From positions 310,001 through 374,000 of the forward strand of contig JAOSKI010000001.1 in NCBI GenBank assembly GCA_027493675.1: a DNA stretch of 64,000 bases. Direction: 5' to 3'. Below are positions 10,033 to 19,791 of this stretch, in pieces. The stretch is from Microthrixaceae bacterium. GTDB taxonomy: Bacteria > Actinomycetota > Acidimicrobiia > Acidimicrobiales > Microtrichaceae. The notes under the pieces are model-generated. The model worked only from the letters and a program-made list of their open reading frames with translations, searched no databases and was not told the DNA's origin. How positions within the stretch are numbered: position 1 is the stretch's first letter; each line of letters opens with the position of its first letter. Made by a program: the position numbers and the translations under genes.

Positions 10033-10044
10033 GTGCCTTCCGGG

Positions 10045-11002
10045 TCACTCGGCGACGGCTACCTCGATGCGATCCTGGTTCCACTCCCCTCGCGAGGTCG
10101 AGCGCGACCCGCACCTGGGTCATGAGCTCCTGGCGTCGAACGCGTGAGCCGGATAGCAGGCGACACCGGCCCACAGGGTGTGGTGACCCGAACTGCTGAC
10201 CAGGTTGCGCCTTATCCGCTCCACGGTCCAAACCGCCCCGTTCTCGGGTGTGTCCTCGAGTATCACGCCGAAGGTGCCGTCACCCAGCCGGCAAGCGATA
10301 TCGGAGTCGCGAACGGTTTCGCTGATCGCGTCGGCCACGACCCGGGGATCCGCGCGCCGTGATCCGGTGTCGGGCAGTCCCTGGGTGATCTGCAACACGG
10401 CAAGCGCAACCGGACGGAGATGCCGCCGTGCCGACGCGAGGCGACCCTCCAGGGCGACGACCAGGTAGTCCCTCGGAGAACAGGCCGGTGAGCGGATCTG
10501 TCAGCGTGTCGCTGCGGCGGTCACGTTGCCGCCGTCGTCCTCGGGCTGCACGGTGTCGTGGTCTCGGACGCGATGACTTGAGAGAAGTAGGTTCGGCATG
10601 GCCAGTGGCGGCGTCGGAGCCTGTCGGTGTGCCACTCGGTTGATCGTGGGCCTGGTCGAGTCCGAGGTGTCCTGGCGCGGAAGCCCTGATGCCGTCGGCC
10701 ATAGTGACGCCGGTGGCACCCATCTTCGTTGACTTCGGCACCAGTGGTCGTGTCCAGGGTCTGGTCGGAACCAGACGCAGCCGTCAGGTTGCGGTGGTCG
10801 AGGTGCGCCCTCACGGGTCCCTCGGGGGCACCATGGTGGCTCAACCCGGCGATGAGGCCCAGTGGCGCCGGCCAGCAGGCCGACCTCCGACGGGGCACCT
10901 GTGGCGGCCCTTATGCCGAACGCCAGGCTCGCCGCGCCGACGTACGAGCGCGAGTGTTCGGGTTTCGATCACAGATCTTCCATCGGACGGGTCGGTATGC
11001 AT
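10045..11002 (-). CDS. Degenerate GGDEF-domain membrane protein, heavily frameshifted
   Basis: A GGDEF-like fold is readable: TLTDPLTGLFSE, then RDSDIACRLGDGTFGVILED where GGDEF should be (here GDGTF), then ACYPAHAFDA and a C-terminal helix ending QDRIEVAVAE at 10045. The missing acidic pair argues against diguanylate cyclase activity. N-terminal to the domain, roughly 10520-11002, hydrophobic stretches such as YVGAASLAFGIRAATGAP and GLLAGAT followed in another frame by GLIAGL suggest membrane segments. That half is pieced together from three frames and the start (ATG 11002) is a guess. Confidence 0.5.
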
Positions 11003-11065
11003 CCTGAGTTTGGAGTGGGTCTCGTCGGGATCTGGTGGTGAGCTGCACAAGAGCTTGTCATGTGG

Positions 11066-12175
11066 TCAGAGGTCGTGGGGGATCGGGCTCGGCGGACTTC
11101 CCAGCCCGCGAAGTCGCCCCGCAGCGGATTGGACCGCTGCTGTGAGCGTGTCGACGTCTTCGGGCTTGGTCGACCAACTCGTGACCAGCCTCACCGCGAT
11201 GCAGCCGTCGTCGGAGGCACATGGCGAGTCCTGGTAGAACTCGGCCCCGACGCCGCGGGCCGAGGCAATCGCGGTCGGGCTGAACCAGGCGTGCACGATG
11301 TTGGCCTCCACGGGGTGCGACATGCCGGATGCCGGCACGCGTCAGGCCGTCGGCGAGGCGAACGGCCATCTGGTTTGCGTGATCTGCCAGAGCGAGCCAG
11401 GTTCCAGTCTGCGAGCCAGGCCACCCACTGGGCCGCCGCAAAGCGCTGCTTCGACAGCAGGTGACCGGTGCGCTTGCGGAGTCGTTCGATGTCGTCGCGA
11501 GCGCGATCGGCGAACACCACGACAGCTTCGGCTCCGAGGGCTCCGCCCTTGGTCGCACCGAAGGACATGACGTCCACGCCGGCGCGCCAGGTGAGCTCCG
11601 CCGGTGTCGAACCGGCCTCCGCGACGGCGTTGACGAAGCGCGCCCCGTCCATGTGAACGGTCATGCCACGGCTGTGGGCCAGCTCGCTGAGTGCATCCAG
11701 CTCATCGGGTCCGTAACGTGTGCCGGCTTCGGTTGCCTGTGTCACCGATATGCCCGTGACCGGCACTGTGTGCACCCCGGTGTCGCGACGCTCGGCAAGG
11801 TATCTGGAGATACCTGCTGGTGTCAGCTTGCCGTGCTCACCTGGCAGGCCGAGCAGCGTGAGACCGTTGCCGATCGCGGTCGGTGCAGCACACTCGTCGG
11901 TGACGATGTGCGCCTGCTCGTGGCAGATGACCGACCCCACGCAGGATTCAAGCGGCCAGCCCGAGTGCGTTCGCCGCGGTGCCCGTGGAGACGCAGTAGA
12001 CCCCCACTGGGCGCTCGAAGACCTCCGCGAACAAATCGTTCATCAGTTGTGAGGTGGTGTCCCAACCGTACGCGGCGTCGGATCGCTCGGCCTCGGCGCA
12101 GATCGCGCCGATCACCTCTGGGGCGACTCCCGCGTTGTTGTCGCTAGCGAAGTTCACCGCGGGCGCCTTGTTCAC
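11066..12175 (-). CDS. ltaE: Low-specificity L-threonine aldolase, frameshifted
   Basis: A PLP fold-type I aldolase of about 350 residues. It starts [19 protein letters not shown], has [18 protein letters not shown] and [16 protein letters not shown] (the Asp pairing with the PLP pyridine), and [13 protein letters not shown] with the Schiff-base lysine. Frameshifts lie near 11945 and 11320. It cleaves threonine or allo-threonine to glycine and acetaldehyde. The GTG at 12175 overlaps the stop of the upstream mutase gene (GTGA), so the two are probably translated together. Confidence 0.85.
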
Positions 12176-14168
12176 CCACGCTGAGTGACAGCCAGTTCGG
12201 CGATGCGGTCCATGATCTCGACGAGCTCGAAGTCCTTGGGGGTGAACACCGCTGCCACGCCGGCCTCGATCAGCGCCTCGCGGTCTCCAGCGGGGATGAT
12301 TCCGCCTACGAACACCGGAGCGGTGACACCCTCGGCTCGCACCAGCGAGATCACCTCGGGGATCAGCTCCATGTGCGAGCCCGACAAGATGGACAGACCG
12401 ATCACGTCCACGTCCTCGTCGCGCGGCGGCGGCGATCTGCTCGGGTGTGGTGCGGATGCCCTGGTAGATGACCTCGAAGCCGGCATCGCGTGCCGCTACC
12501 GCTACCTGCTCGGCTCCATTGGAGTGTCCGTCCAGGCCCGGCTTGGCGACCAGCAGGCGGGGTGGTCCGCCGGGCACCTTGCGCATGCGTGCCGCGATCG
12601 CGGCCAACCCTTCCCCGACGTCACCGTGGGCGGCGCACACCCACAGCGGCTGAGACCCCGGTCGGCGCACGGTACTCACCGAAAGCGTCACGCAGCACCT
12701 GTGACCATTCGCCAGTGGTGCCTCCTGCGTGGGCGAGTGTGATCGTGGCCGGCATCAGGTTCTCGTCGGTCGTCGCCACTCGGTGAAGCTCGTCGAGCGC
12801 CGTCTTCACTGCCGCGTCGTCGCGCCGGGAACGCCACTGGGCAAGATCCTCGATGGTGTCGTGCTCGACGCGGGGGTCGACGCGAAGGATGCTGTCCGCT
12901 CCTCCCAGGGGCGACTCGGCGGTCTCGGTGAAGGAGTTCACACCGATCACCGGTAGGTCGCCCGATTCGATGCGACGCAGCCGTTCGGTGTGGGAGCGCA
13001 CCAGGCGCCCCTTGAGCTCGTCGATCGCCTCGAAGGCGCCACCCATGGCAAGTACCTCGTCGAGCTCCGCCTGCACCGACTCCTCGAGTTCCCCGGTCAG
13101 TCGGTCCATCACCACGGACCCCTCGAAGATGTCGGGGTACTCGAGCAGGTCGGTCTCCATGGCGAGCACCTGTTGGATGCGCAGCGACCACTGCTGGTCC
13201 CACGGGCGGGGGCAGCCCGAGCGCCTCGTTCCAGGCCGGGAGCTGGATCGAACGCGCCCGGGCGTCGCGTGACAGCGTCACACCGAGTGCCTCCAGCACG
13301 ATGCGCTGGATGTTGTTCTCCGGCTGGGCTTCGGTCAGGCCCAGGCTGTTCACCTGGACTCCGTAGCGGAACCGGCGCGCCTTGGGGTCGGTCACGCCGT
13401 AGCGCTCAGCGGTGATTCGGTCCCACATGCGTGTGAACACCCGCATCTTCGCGGTCTCCTGCACGAAGCGCATGCCGGCGTTCACGAAGAAGCTCACCGA
13501 TGCCACGACACCGGTCATCGCATCTGGGTCGACCTGGCCCGAATCGCGAACGGCGTCGAGCACCCCGATCGCGTTCGCGAGGGAGTACGCGATCTCTGGG
13601 TGGGTGTCGCTCCGGCCTCCTGCAGGTGGTAGGAGCACACGTTCATGGGGTTCCAATTGGGAACGTGGGTGTTGCAGTAGGCGAACATGTCCACGATCAG
13701 GCGTCGACTGGCCTCGGGGGGGAAGATGTAGGTGCCCCGGCTCAGGTACTCCTTCACTACGTCGTTCTGAGTGGTGCCGCGCAGCGCCGTCGTGTCGACG
13801 CCCTGTTCTGTGGCGTTCGCGATGTAGAGCGCGAGCATCCATGCCGCTGGGGCGTTGATCGTCATCGATGTATTCATCTCCGCGGGTGGGATGCCGGCGA
13901 GCAGCGTGCGTATGTGGCCCAGGTGCGCGACCGGGACACCGACCTTGCCGACCTCGCCGTGAGCGAGGGGTGGTCGGGGTCGTACCCGGTCTGGGTGGGG
14001 AGATCGAAAGCGATCGACAGGCCGGTCTGACCCTGCGCCAGGTTCGTCCGGTACAACTCGTTGGAGGCCGTGGCGGTGGAATGCCCCGAGTAGGTGCGCA
14101 TCATCCAGGCACGGTCGCGTTCGGGAAGGCGTGCTGGGGTGCTCTGTGCTTCAGCCGGGTCTGCCATG
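12172..14168 (-). CDS. meaA: Adenosylcobalamin-dependent acyl-CoA mutase, MeaA/ethylmalonyl-CoA mutase type
   Basis: The catalytic TIM barrel and the C-terminal B12-binding domain are in one chain of about 665 residues. N-terminal blocks [20 protein letters not shown] and [16 protein letters not shown], then [37 protein letters not shown] and [15 protein letters not shown], follow the ethylmalonyl-CoA mutase pattern as I recall it more closely than classical MutB. The B12 domain has [13 protein letters not shown] (DGHxxG, base-off ligand His) and [15 protein letters not shown]. At least five frameshifts occur (near 13905, 13605, 13195, 12660, 12420). It would rearrange ethylmalonyl- to methylsuccinyl-CoA, or act on a related CoA ester. 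No ribosome binding site precedes the ATG at 14168; a start further upstream is possible. Confidence 0.85.
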
Positions 14169-14264
14169 ACCATATTGTGCCTGTTGGCGGCGATTTCCCG
14201 ACAATGAGCCTCGGCGTGATCCATGTGTCCTGCATCTGAGGGCATCGCCGGCGTCGTCGGCTGG

Positions 14265-14436
14265 GAAAAGAAAGAAGACCCGGACGGATCCGGGTCTCCC
14301 ACAGCGGCGGGGCGGAGCGAGGGGCCACAAGGCGCCAGCACCTGGAAAGCGCTGGGTGGCGATGCGTTTGGAAGGAGATTGGGTGTCCCTCGCTCCTTTG
14401 CCCCGGCTGTGTTCCGATGGGGGCGAAACCATCGGT
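14265..14436 (-). ncRNA. Candidate structured RNA upstream of the mutase (own promoter and terminator)
   Basis: Read on the minus strand, the predicted transcript starts at about 14436. It forms a 7-bp hairpin (14435-14429 with 14420-14414), then a 21-bp three-part stem: 14411-14407 with 14304-14300, 14405-14400 with 14313-14308, and 14396-14387 with 14323-14314. Inside is a branched hairpin (14360-14356 with 14328-14324; 14355-14351 with 14339-14335) and a 26-nt unpaired strand. It ends in an intrinsic terminator. About 170 nt. It could be a free small RNA or a riboswitch/attenuator for the mutase, whose start is ~100 nt past the terminator. It matches no family I recognise. Confidence 0.55.
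14266..14296 (-). terminator. Intrinsic terminator of the structured RNA
   Basis: GACCCGGA-tccg-TCCGGGTC (14296-14277) is a perfect 8-bp stem with a 4-nt loop, followed on the minus strand by TTCTTTCTTTT. In this GC-rich DNA such a T-rich tract is rare. Confidence 0.7.
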
Positions 14437-14442
14437 AGTTGT

Positions 14443-14471
14443 AGTATCGTCACTTTCTGCGCCGAGCTCAA
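14443..14471 (-). promoter_or_regulatory. Promoter for the structured RNA
   Basis: Minus-strand -35 TTGAGC (14471-14466) and -10 GATACT (14448-14443) are separated by 17 nt, the optimal spacing, and place the start at about 14436, right at the first hairpin. Confidence 0.55.
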
Positions 14472-14557
14472 CACCATTCTGTGGAAACCTGAGAGATTCT
14501 TCTGGTTCGGCCGGTTCGGCGCCCCCTGCAGTTCGATCCGCTTCCGCGGAGGTGCAC

Positions 14558-14821
14558 ATGTGGTTCGCCCAGGATGACTCGTCGCCGACCTTGCTCCTGG
14601 GAGAGGACTTCTTTCCCTGGATGATCCTCGCGTTTGGCGCAGCGATGGTCGTTGGCAACGTGCTCGCCCTTGCGAGGCCACCCCGACCTTCCTCGGACGA
14701 CCCAGACGACTCGGACTCCCGGTCCGACTCACCACAGCGGCCACCGGTGCTTCGTTCCTCGGTGATGATCCTGGTTGGTCTGGCGGCCTCGGCGTGGAGC
14801 CTCGCGACGTTGCTGGCCTAG
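14558..14821 (+). CDS. Small two-helix membrane protein
   Basis: An 87-residue protein with two predicted membrane helices (WMILAFGAAMVVGNVLALA and SSVMILVGLAASAWSLATLL) joined by an acidic, Ser/Pro-rich loop (residues ~42-62). A GCGGAGG ribosome binding site at 14546-14552 fits the ATG at 14558. No family recognised. It ends 28 bp from the convergent peptidase gene. Confidence 0.6.
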   Translation: MWFAQDDSSPTLLLGEDFFPWMILAFGAAMVVGNVLALARPPRPSSDDPDDSDSRSDSPQRPPVLRSSVMILVGLAASAWSLATLLA

Positions 14822-14849
14822 TGCCCGGATGATCCGCCGGCGTGGATCC

Positions 14850-16638
14850 TCAACCGTCGTCCATGCACGCCAGGGTGATCTCGGTCACCTTCTGGGTGAG
14901 CTCATCGGTGTCACCACCCAGGAGCAGGTCCTCGAGCCCAGAGGTGCCCAGGTCCGCCTCCAGACGCTCCGCGATGCACTCCGCGACCGGGGCGGGCAAA
15001 CCGGCCGCACTCAACTCGTCGATGAGCTGCTCACGAAGGTCGTCGAGGCCGGAACCCCCGGCCGCCTCCGTAGCCGGACAGCTCGTCCCGGGAGCCGGAA
15101 GTTCCAGGTCCACCAGGTATGCCACCACGGCGTCGTCGATGCAGGGCCCGCCACGCATGAACGCGGTGTGCCCGTCGCCTTCATAGGTGAGCAGCACCGA
15201 GCCCTCCAGCGCCTTGGACATCTGCTCGGACCATTCGTAGGGCGTCGCGGGGTCACCGACGGTCCCCACCACGAGGATCGGAGGTGCATCAGGCGCAGCC
15301 CAATCGGGCACGGGGTTGGCAGCCATCGGCCAGTCGATGCAGCCGAGTGGCCCGGTCTTGAGCACCTCGCCGAAGGTGGGCGCCGCACCGGCGACGGTCT
15401 CGGTCTGTGCGATCGCCTCGTCGACGGTCGGTCTCTCCTTGGCGTCTGCGCAGCTGACCATCGTCTGAGCATCGGCGGAGTTGTCCCAGGTGCCGTCGGG
15501 GTTCCGGCCGAGCTGGCGGTCTGCGAGCGACAGGATCAGCTCGGCGCCGTCGCCCTCGATGTCGTCGATCGCCCTGGCAAGTGTGCCCCACACGCTCGTG
15601 TCGTAGAGGCCCGTGGCAAGCCCGATGTCGAACAGGTCGCGTGTCAGCTCCCGGTTGCCCGAATCGGTGTCGACCATCAGGGGCTCGGCGTCGAGGTTGG
15701 AGCGGATCGCGTCGACGGCTGCTGCGGTGCCCCCGGAGAGCGCACATCCGGGGTCCGCATCGCAGGTCGCCACGAAGCTGAGGTAGGTCCGCTCGAAGCC
15801 CTCTGCCTGGGCGGTGGTCTGCTCCAGGTTGGTCGCGGTGGGCGACACCGAGCCGTCCAGCACCATGGCCCGGAGGTTCCGGGGGAACATCGTCGCGTAC
15901 GTGGCACCGATCGCTGTTCCGTAGGAGAACCCCACGTAGTTCAGCTTCTCGTCGCCCAACGCCTCACGGATCTCGTCCAGGTCGCCTGCCACGTCCGCGG
16001 TCGACATGTGTTCGATCAGCGACGGATTCTCGTGCTCACAACCCTCGAGGAACTCTTGCTGGTCGGATATGACGCGGTCCCACTCCGCTTTGTCGTCCGG
16101 GCTCAGGTCCCCTTCGATCTGAGCTTCCTTGCGATCGTCTGTGAGGCAGTGCACGGGTGTGCTCTCCGCCACTCCCCGAGGGTCCCAGCTGACGAGGTCG
16201 AACCGTTCCCGAAGCTCCTCTGGCACCATCAGGGATGCACTTGCCAGGAACTCGATGCCGGACCCCCAGGGCCTCCGGGATTGAACAACAACGATCCGAT
16301 GCGCTCGTCGGGGTCACCGCCGGCGGGTACCGCGCCAGTGCGAGGTCGATCTCGTCGGAGTCCTCGACGGATCGGTCGATCGGGACCGCGAGGGTGGCGC
16401 ATTCGAGACCCGCCTTTGCCGCGAGGTCAACAGAACAGGCACCCCAGTCAAGCCTCCCTCCGGAGTCCGTGTCAGGCTCTTCACGGCCGTTGTCGTCGGT
16501 TGATCCTCCACGGGTGTTGCTCGCGCGGAGCGCGACGTCGTCGGAGGTGGCGGAGCAGGCGGCGGCCACGAGTGTCACGGCGGCCAGCACGGCGAGCAGG
16601 CGGAAGGCAACAGGGGAGGTCACGGGGGGAGATGACAC
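14850..16638 (-). CDS. Secreted lipoprotein TAP-type alpha/beta hydrolase (tripeptidyl aminopeptidase-like)
   Basis: About 596 residues. The N-terminus has a lipobox signal peptide (LVAAAC near residue 28) and a Ser/Asp/Gly-rich spacer. The hydrolase follows with FDLVSWDPRGVAES (oxyanion loop), LNYVGFSYGTAIGATYA (nucleophile Ser in GFSYG) and, near the C-terminus, PPILVVGTVGDPATPYEWS and TYEGDGHTAF (catalytic Asp and His), as in Streptomyces secreted tripeptidyl aminopeptidases. One frameshift near 16300 joins RYPAGGD to the FNPGGPGGSG block. Acts outside the membrane on peptides or esters. Confidence 0.85.
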
Positions 16639-16645
16639 CTTCCTG

Positions 16646-16651
16646 AGGGTA
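16646..16651 (-). promoter_or_regulatory. -10 box TACCCT upstream of the TAP hydrolase
   Basis: TACCCT ends 7 nt before the GTG at 16638. The intervening CAGGAAG could also serve as a weak ribosome binding site. Confidence 0.4.
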
Positions 16652-16675
16652 CCCAGCGGTGGCTGGGATCTGTGC

Positions 16676-16837
16676 TCAGTCGTCGTCGCCGTACTCGATC
16701 CTGCGGAACTGCTCGTCGGTCAGGCGGTCCTCGGGTGGGAGCTCGGAGGTCTCTCGGCGACGGTTCGACACCATGGCGAGGTAGGCGATCACGACCACGA
16801 TTCCCGCGATCGCGAATATCAACAGACCTTGGAACAT
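16676..16837 (-). CDS. Small single-pass membrane protein
   Basis: A 53-residue protein: one N-terminal membrane helix (FQGLLIFAIAGIVVVIAYLA) followed by a charged cytoplasmic tail that ends in EYGDDD. The tail segment RLTDEQFRRIEYG is amphipathic. No family recognised, but the composition and codon use are those of a real gene. It is followed downstream by the TAP hydrolase on the same strand. Confidence 0.6.
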   Translation of the reverse strand: MFQGLLIFAIAGIVVVIAYLAMVSNRRRETSELPPEDRLTDEQFRRIEYGDDD

Positions 16838-16867
16838 GCCCAGACCCTAGAGCATGTCGTCACCCCA

Positions 16868-16926
16868 CCCTCGTTCTGTGGGGCGTGCGTGGCGCTCAGC
16901 GCCACGCACGCCCCACAGAACGAGGG
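16868..16926. repeat. 59-bp perfect palindrome
   Basis: Two 29-bp arms (16868-16896 and 16898-16926) are exact reverse complements separated by a single C. There is no T tract on either side. The left arm contains the stop codon and last codons of the PQ-loop gene. As RNA or extruded DNA it would form a 29-bp hairpin. Confidence 0.95.
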
Positions 16927-17500
16927 ATGAACAGCCTCACGAGGATGATCGTCGCTGCCAACGCTCCACCGGCGCCGCCGACCAGCAGCGCCAGGTCGCC
17001 GGTCGCGAGGCCGTGGACGAACCAGATCGCGGCCTCCACCCATGCCATGGCCCAGGTCACGGGGAGATGCCCGACAGATCGTCGGAGCGCAACGCAGTCA
17101 CAGCAGCCGGCGAGAACTGCAGCGCGTAGGCCAGTCCGATGACCGCGCCGGTGACGGCCCAACCGCCGAGCACGAGGAACGGCACCGGAGACAGACCCAC
17201 CGCCAGCAGGCCACTCAGCAGCGGCCTTCGTCCGGGGCGACCCACCAACCCCAGGTACTGGCCGGCCATCACCGTGTAGAGCAGGGCTGCCACCGTGGAC
17301 ACCGGCAGGATGCCCCACAGCGATTCGGCGAGGCAGTACGCGATCCACCAGGTGTTCATGGCGATGCCCACCCCGATCCACACCCCTGACACTCCGTCCG
17401 CGCTGCGGAGCCGGTGCAGGCGCACGACCTGCGGGACGGTCATGCCGATGCCCATGGCGTTGGCAAGAACCAACATGCCCACCAGCAGCACAGGGTTCAT
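16896..17500 (-). CDS. PQ-loop/SemiSWEET-like membrane protein
   Basis: About 200 residues with six to seven hydrophobic segments. The N-terminal part shows the PQ-loop hallmark MTVPQVVRLHRLRSADGVSG, then WWIAYCLAESLWGILPV. A second PQ-loop-like repeat includes YALQFSPAAVTALRSDDLSG. A frameshift near 17060 shifts the last ~55 residues (HLPVTWAMAWVEAAIWFVHG). The final residues, IPRSVGRAWR, and the stop are encoded by the palindrome, so the natural C-terminus may have been different. Possible small-solute transporter. Confidence 0.7.
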
Positions 17501-17568
17501 GCAGTACCGCCGTTCATGCAGGACCGCGTCGTGCCCGCCGACCGGCAACGGGGTGGCTCAAATGAGGA

Positions 17569-18307
17569 TCAGGATGCGCGACCATGGCGCACCAACTCAT
17601 CGAACAGGCGCTGGTTGACAGGGTCGGTGCCGGCGGTGTCCTCGGGGTGCCACTGCACCGCGATCATCCACGCGTCGCGGCCCGGCATGTCGATGCCCTC
17701 CACAGTGCCGTCGGCCGCGCGGGCCACCACCTCGAGACCGTCGCCCAGGTTGTCGACCGCCTGGTGGTGGTGACACTCCACCGTCGGTGTCGTGCTTCCC
17801 AGCGCTTCCGCCAGGCGGGATCCGGGATCGACCCGCACCTCGTGGAGGGTGCCGCCACCGCCGAAGGGGATGCCGTGTTCGTTGACACCCGGCTTGCCGA
17901 TGATGTGCGGATCGAGGTCGCCTCCACAGAGGACGTTGAGCACCTGCAGGCCCCGGCAGATGCACAGAATCGGCAGGTCGGTGTCGATCGCCGCAGCCAG
18001 CAGTGCGAACTCGAAGTCGTCCTGGAGCTCATCGACGGTGCGCATCGTCTCGTGCAGGGGCTGCCCGTACCGACGCGAGTGGACGTCCGATCCGCCGGTG
18101 AGGACCAGCGCGCCGATGCTCGCCAGGACCTGCGACGCATCGCGTGCGTCGAGCCGCCTCGGGGCGAGCAGCACGGGCAACCCACCGGCGCGCTCGACTG
18201 CGTCGGAGTAGGTGGCCTGGAGCGCAACCGAGTCCACCAACGGATAGGGATGGTCGACCTCCCTCGCGACGTGCGGTGAGACCGATGCGGGGAAGTGGCG
18301 CGTTCAC
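17569..18307 (-). CDS. puuD: Peptidase C26 gamma-glutamyl hydrolase (PuuD-like)
   Basis: Class I glutamine-amidotransferase fold, about 245 residues. The start PRIGLTARRE is in another frame from VDHPYPLVDSVALQ (frameshift at the GAGGGAGG stretch near 18262). Key motifs are LVLTGGSDVHSRRYG, LPILCICRGLQVLNV (nucleophile Cys) and IAVQWHPEDT (catalytic His and Glu). PuuD-type enzymes hydrolyse gamma-glutamyl-GABA. The GTG at 18307 overlaps the stop of the glutamine-synthetase-like gene (GTGA), which points to one transcript and one pathway. Confidence 0.85.
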
Positions 18308-19683
18308 AGTTGCTCGAAGTTGCGGCGCAACTCCCAGTCGGTGACGGTGCTGTTGAACGCCCTCCACTCGGCTCTGGCCATGTGCAGCAGGTGGAAGTGG
18401 GCGTCGTCGCCGAAGGCAGACCTGGCGACCTCGGAGTGCTCGAAGGCATCGATCGCGTCCACCAAGGTGGAGGGGATCCGCGGCAGGTCGGCGGCGTACC
18501 CGTTGCCTTTGGTGGCCGGAGGAGGTTCGACGCGGTTCTCGATGCCGTGCAGCCCACCGGCGAGCATCGCCGCGAGTGCCACGTAGGGGTTGCAGTCGGC
18601 GCCGGGGATGCGGCTCTCGACGCGCATCGCCCTGGCCGGTACCCACGACCCGGAACCCGACCGTGCGGTTGTCTGTGTCCCAACCGACTGCTGTTGGCGC
18701 CCATGAGTCCGGCTGGTACCGCTTGTAGCTGTTGACGAACGGTGCGAAGCACAGCGACAGCTCACGAGCGGTCGCGAGCAGGCCGCCCAGGTACCACCGG
18801 AACATCTCGGACATCTCCTCCCGTGGGTCCACGTCGGGGTCCGGGTCGTCGGCCGCCATCGCCGACCGGCCCGATGTGGTGTCCCACAGCGAGGAGTGGA
18901 TGCGACACGAGGATCCGGCGTCGTCGAAGACCGGCTTGGCCATGAAGGTGATCGAGCGGCCCTCCAGCCCGGCGATCTCCCTGGCCCCGTTCGCACAGAG
19001 CATGGTTGTCGGCCATCACGAGCGCCTCGGCGAAACGCAGGTTGAGCTCGTGCTGGCCTCGACCTGCTTCCCCCTTGGAGTTCTCCACCGGAAGGCCTGC
19101 TCCGAGCATGCCGCTGCGCAGCTTCGCGATGACAGGTTCGTCGCGGGTCGTACCCAGGATGTGGTAGTCGATGATGTACGGACTAGACGGGGTCAGGTTC
19201 GCGTACCCCTTTGCCCTGGCCTCCTCCTCCGACTCGCGGAACAGGTAGAACTCGAGCTCGGTCCCGAAGTAGGCGTCGTACCCGAGATCCGCCGCACGGG
19301 TGAGTTGGCGGCGCAGCATCGAACGGGGTGCCACCTCGATGAGGGCGCCGTGGTGATCCAGCAGATCACCCATGACCAGGACGGTGCGTTCGAGCCATGG
19401 CAACGGCCTGATCGTGTCGAGGTCGGGCCTGCACACGAAGTCCCCGTAGCCCGTCTCCCAGCTCGAGAACCTGAACCCTCCAGCACGGTCATGTCCACGT
19501 CGACCGCGAGCAGGTAGTCGCAGCACTCCACTGCGCCTCCGCTCCGTGGCAACTCCGCCAGGAAGTGCTCGGCCACCACCCGCTTGCCCATGAGGCGACC
19601 CTGCATGTCGCAGAACGCGACCACCACGGTGTCGACTTCGCCGCGGCCGACGAGCTTCTGGTCAGCTCTTCGATGCTCAACAT
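18304..19683 (-). CDS. Glutamine synthetase-like gamma-glutamyl-amine ligase (PuuA/GlnA4-type), frameshifted
   Basis: About 460 residues in four or five frames. Visible blocks include FGTELEFYLFRESEEEA (metal-binding Glu), GEAGRGQHELNLRFAEAL (Glu/His of the active site), FMAKPVFDDAGSSCRIHSS (the position of the GS MPKP and GxGxHxHxS motifs) and RIPGADCNPYVALAAMLAG. The divergent motif spellings and pairing with PuuD argue for a gamma-glutamyl-polyamine or -amine ligase, not ammonia-assimilating GlnA. Start ATG 19683 has an AGGAG site. Frameshifts near 19655, 19480, 19000 and 18640. Confidence 0.8.
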
Positions 19684-19791
19684 GGTTCTCCTGTCGTGCT
19701 CGCCGTCACGACCGTAGGCCATCCACGCGGCGTTCGTACCTGTCCGAACCCCCGTGCGCAGCCGGCGGCCTTCGGTGCAGCGGTGGTCGGC

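Noticed and set aside
14265..14436. Cobalamin riboswitch upstream of the B12-dependent mutase
   Set aside because: Only GGAGACC in the right area resembles the B12 box; the rest of the box and the other conserved core segments are absent. The element is reported as an unassigned structured RNA.
14265..14436. SRP (4.5S) RNA or canonical 6S RNA
   Set aside because: The conserved SRP apical loop is missing. A 6S RNA should pair its own 5' and 3' ends, whereas here separate hairpins occupy both ends.
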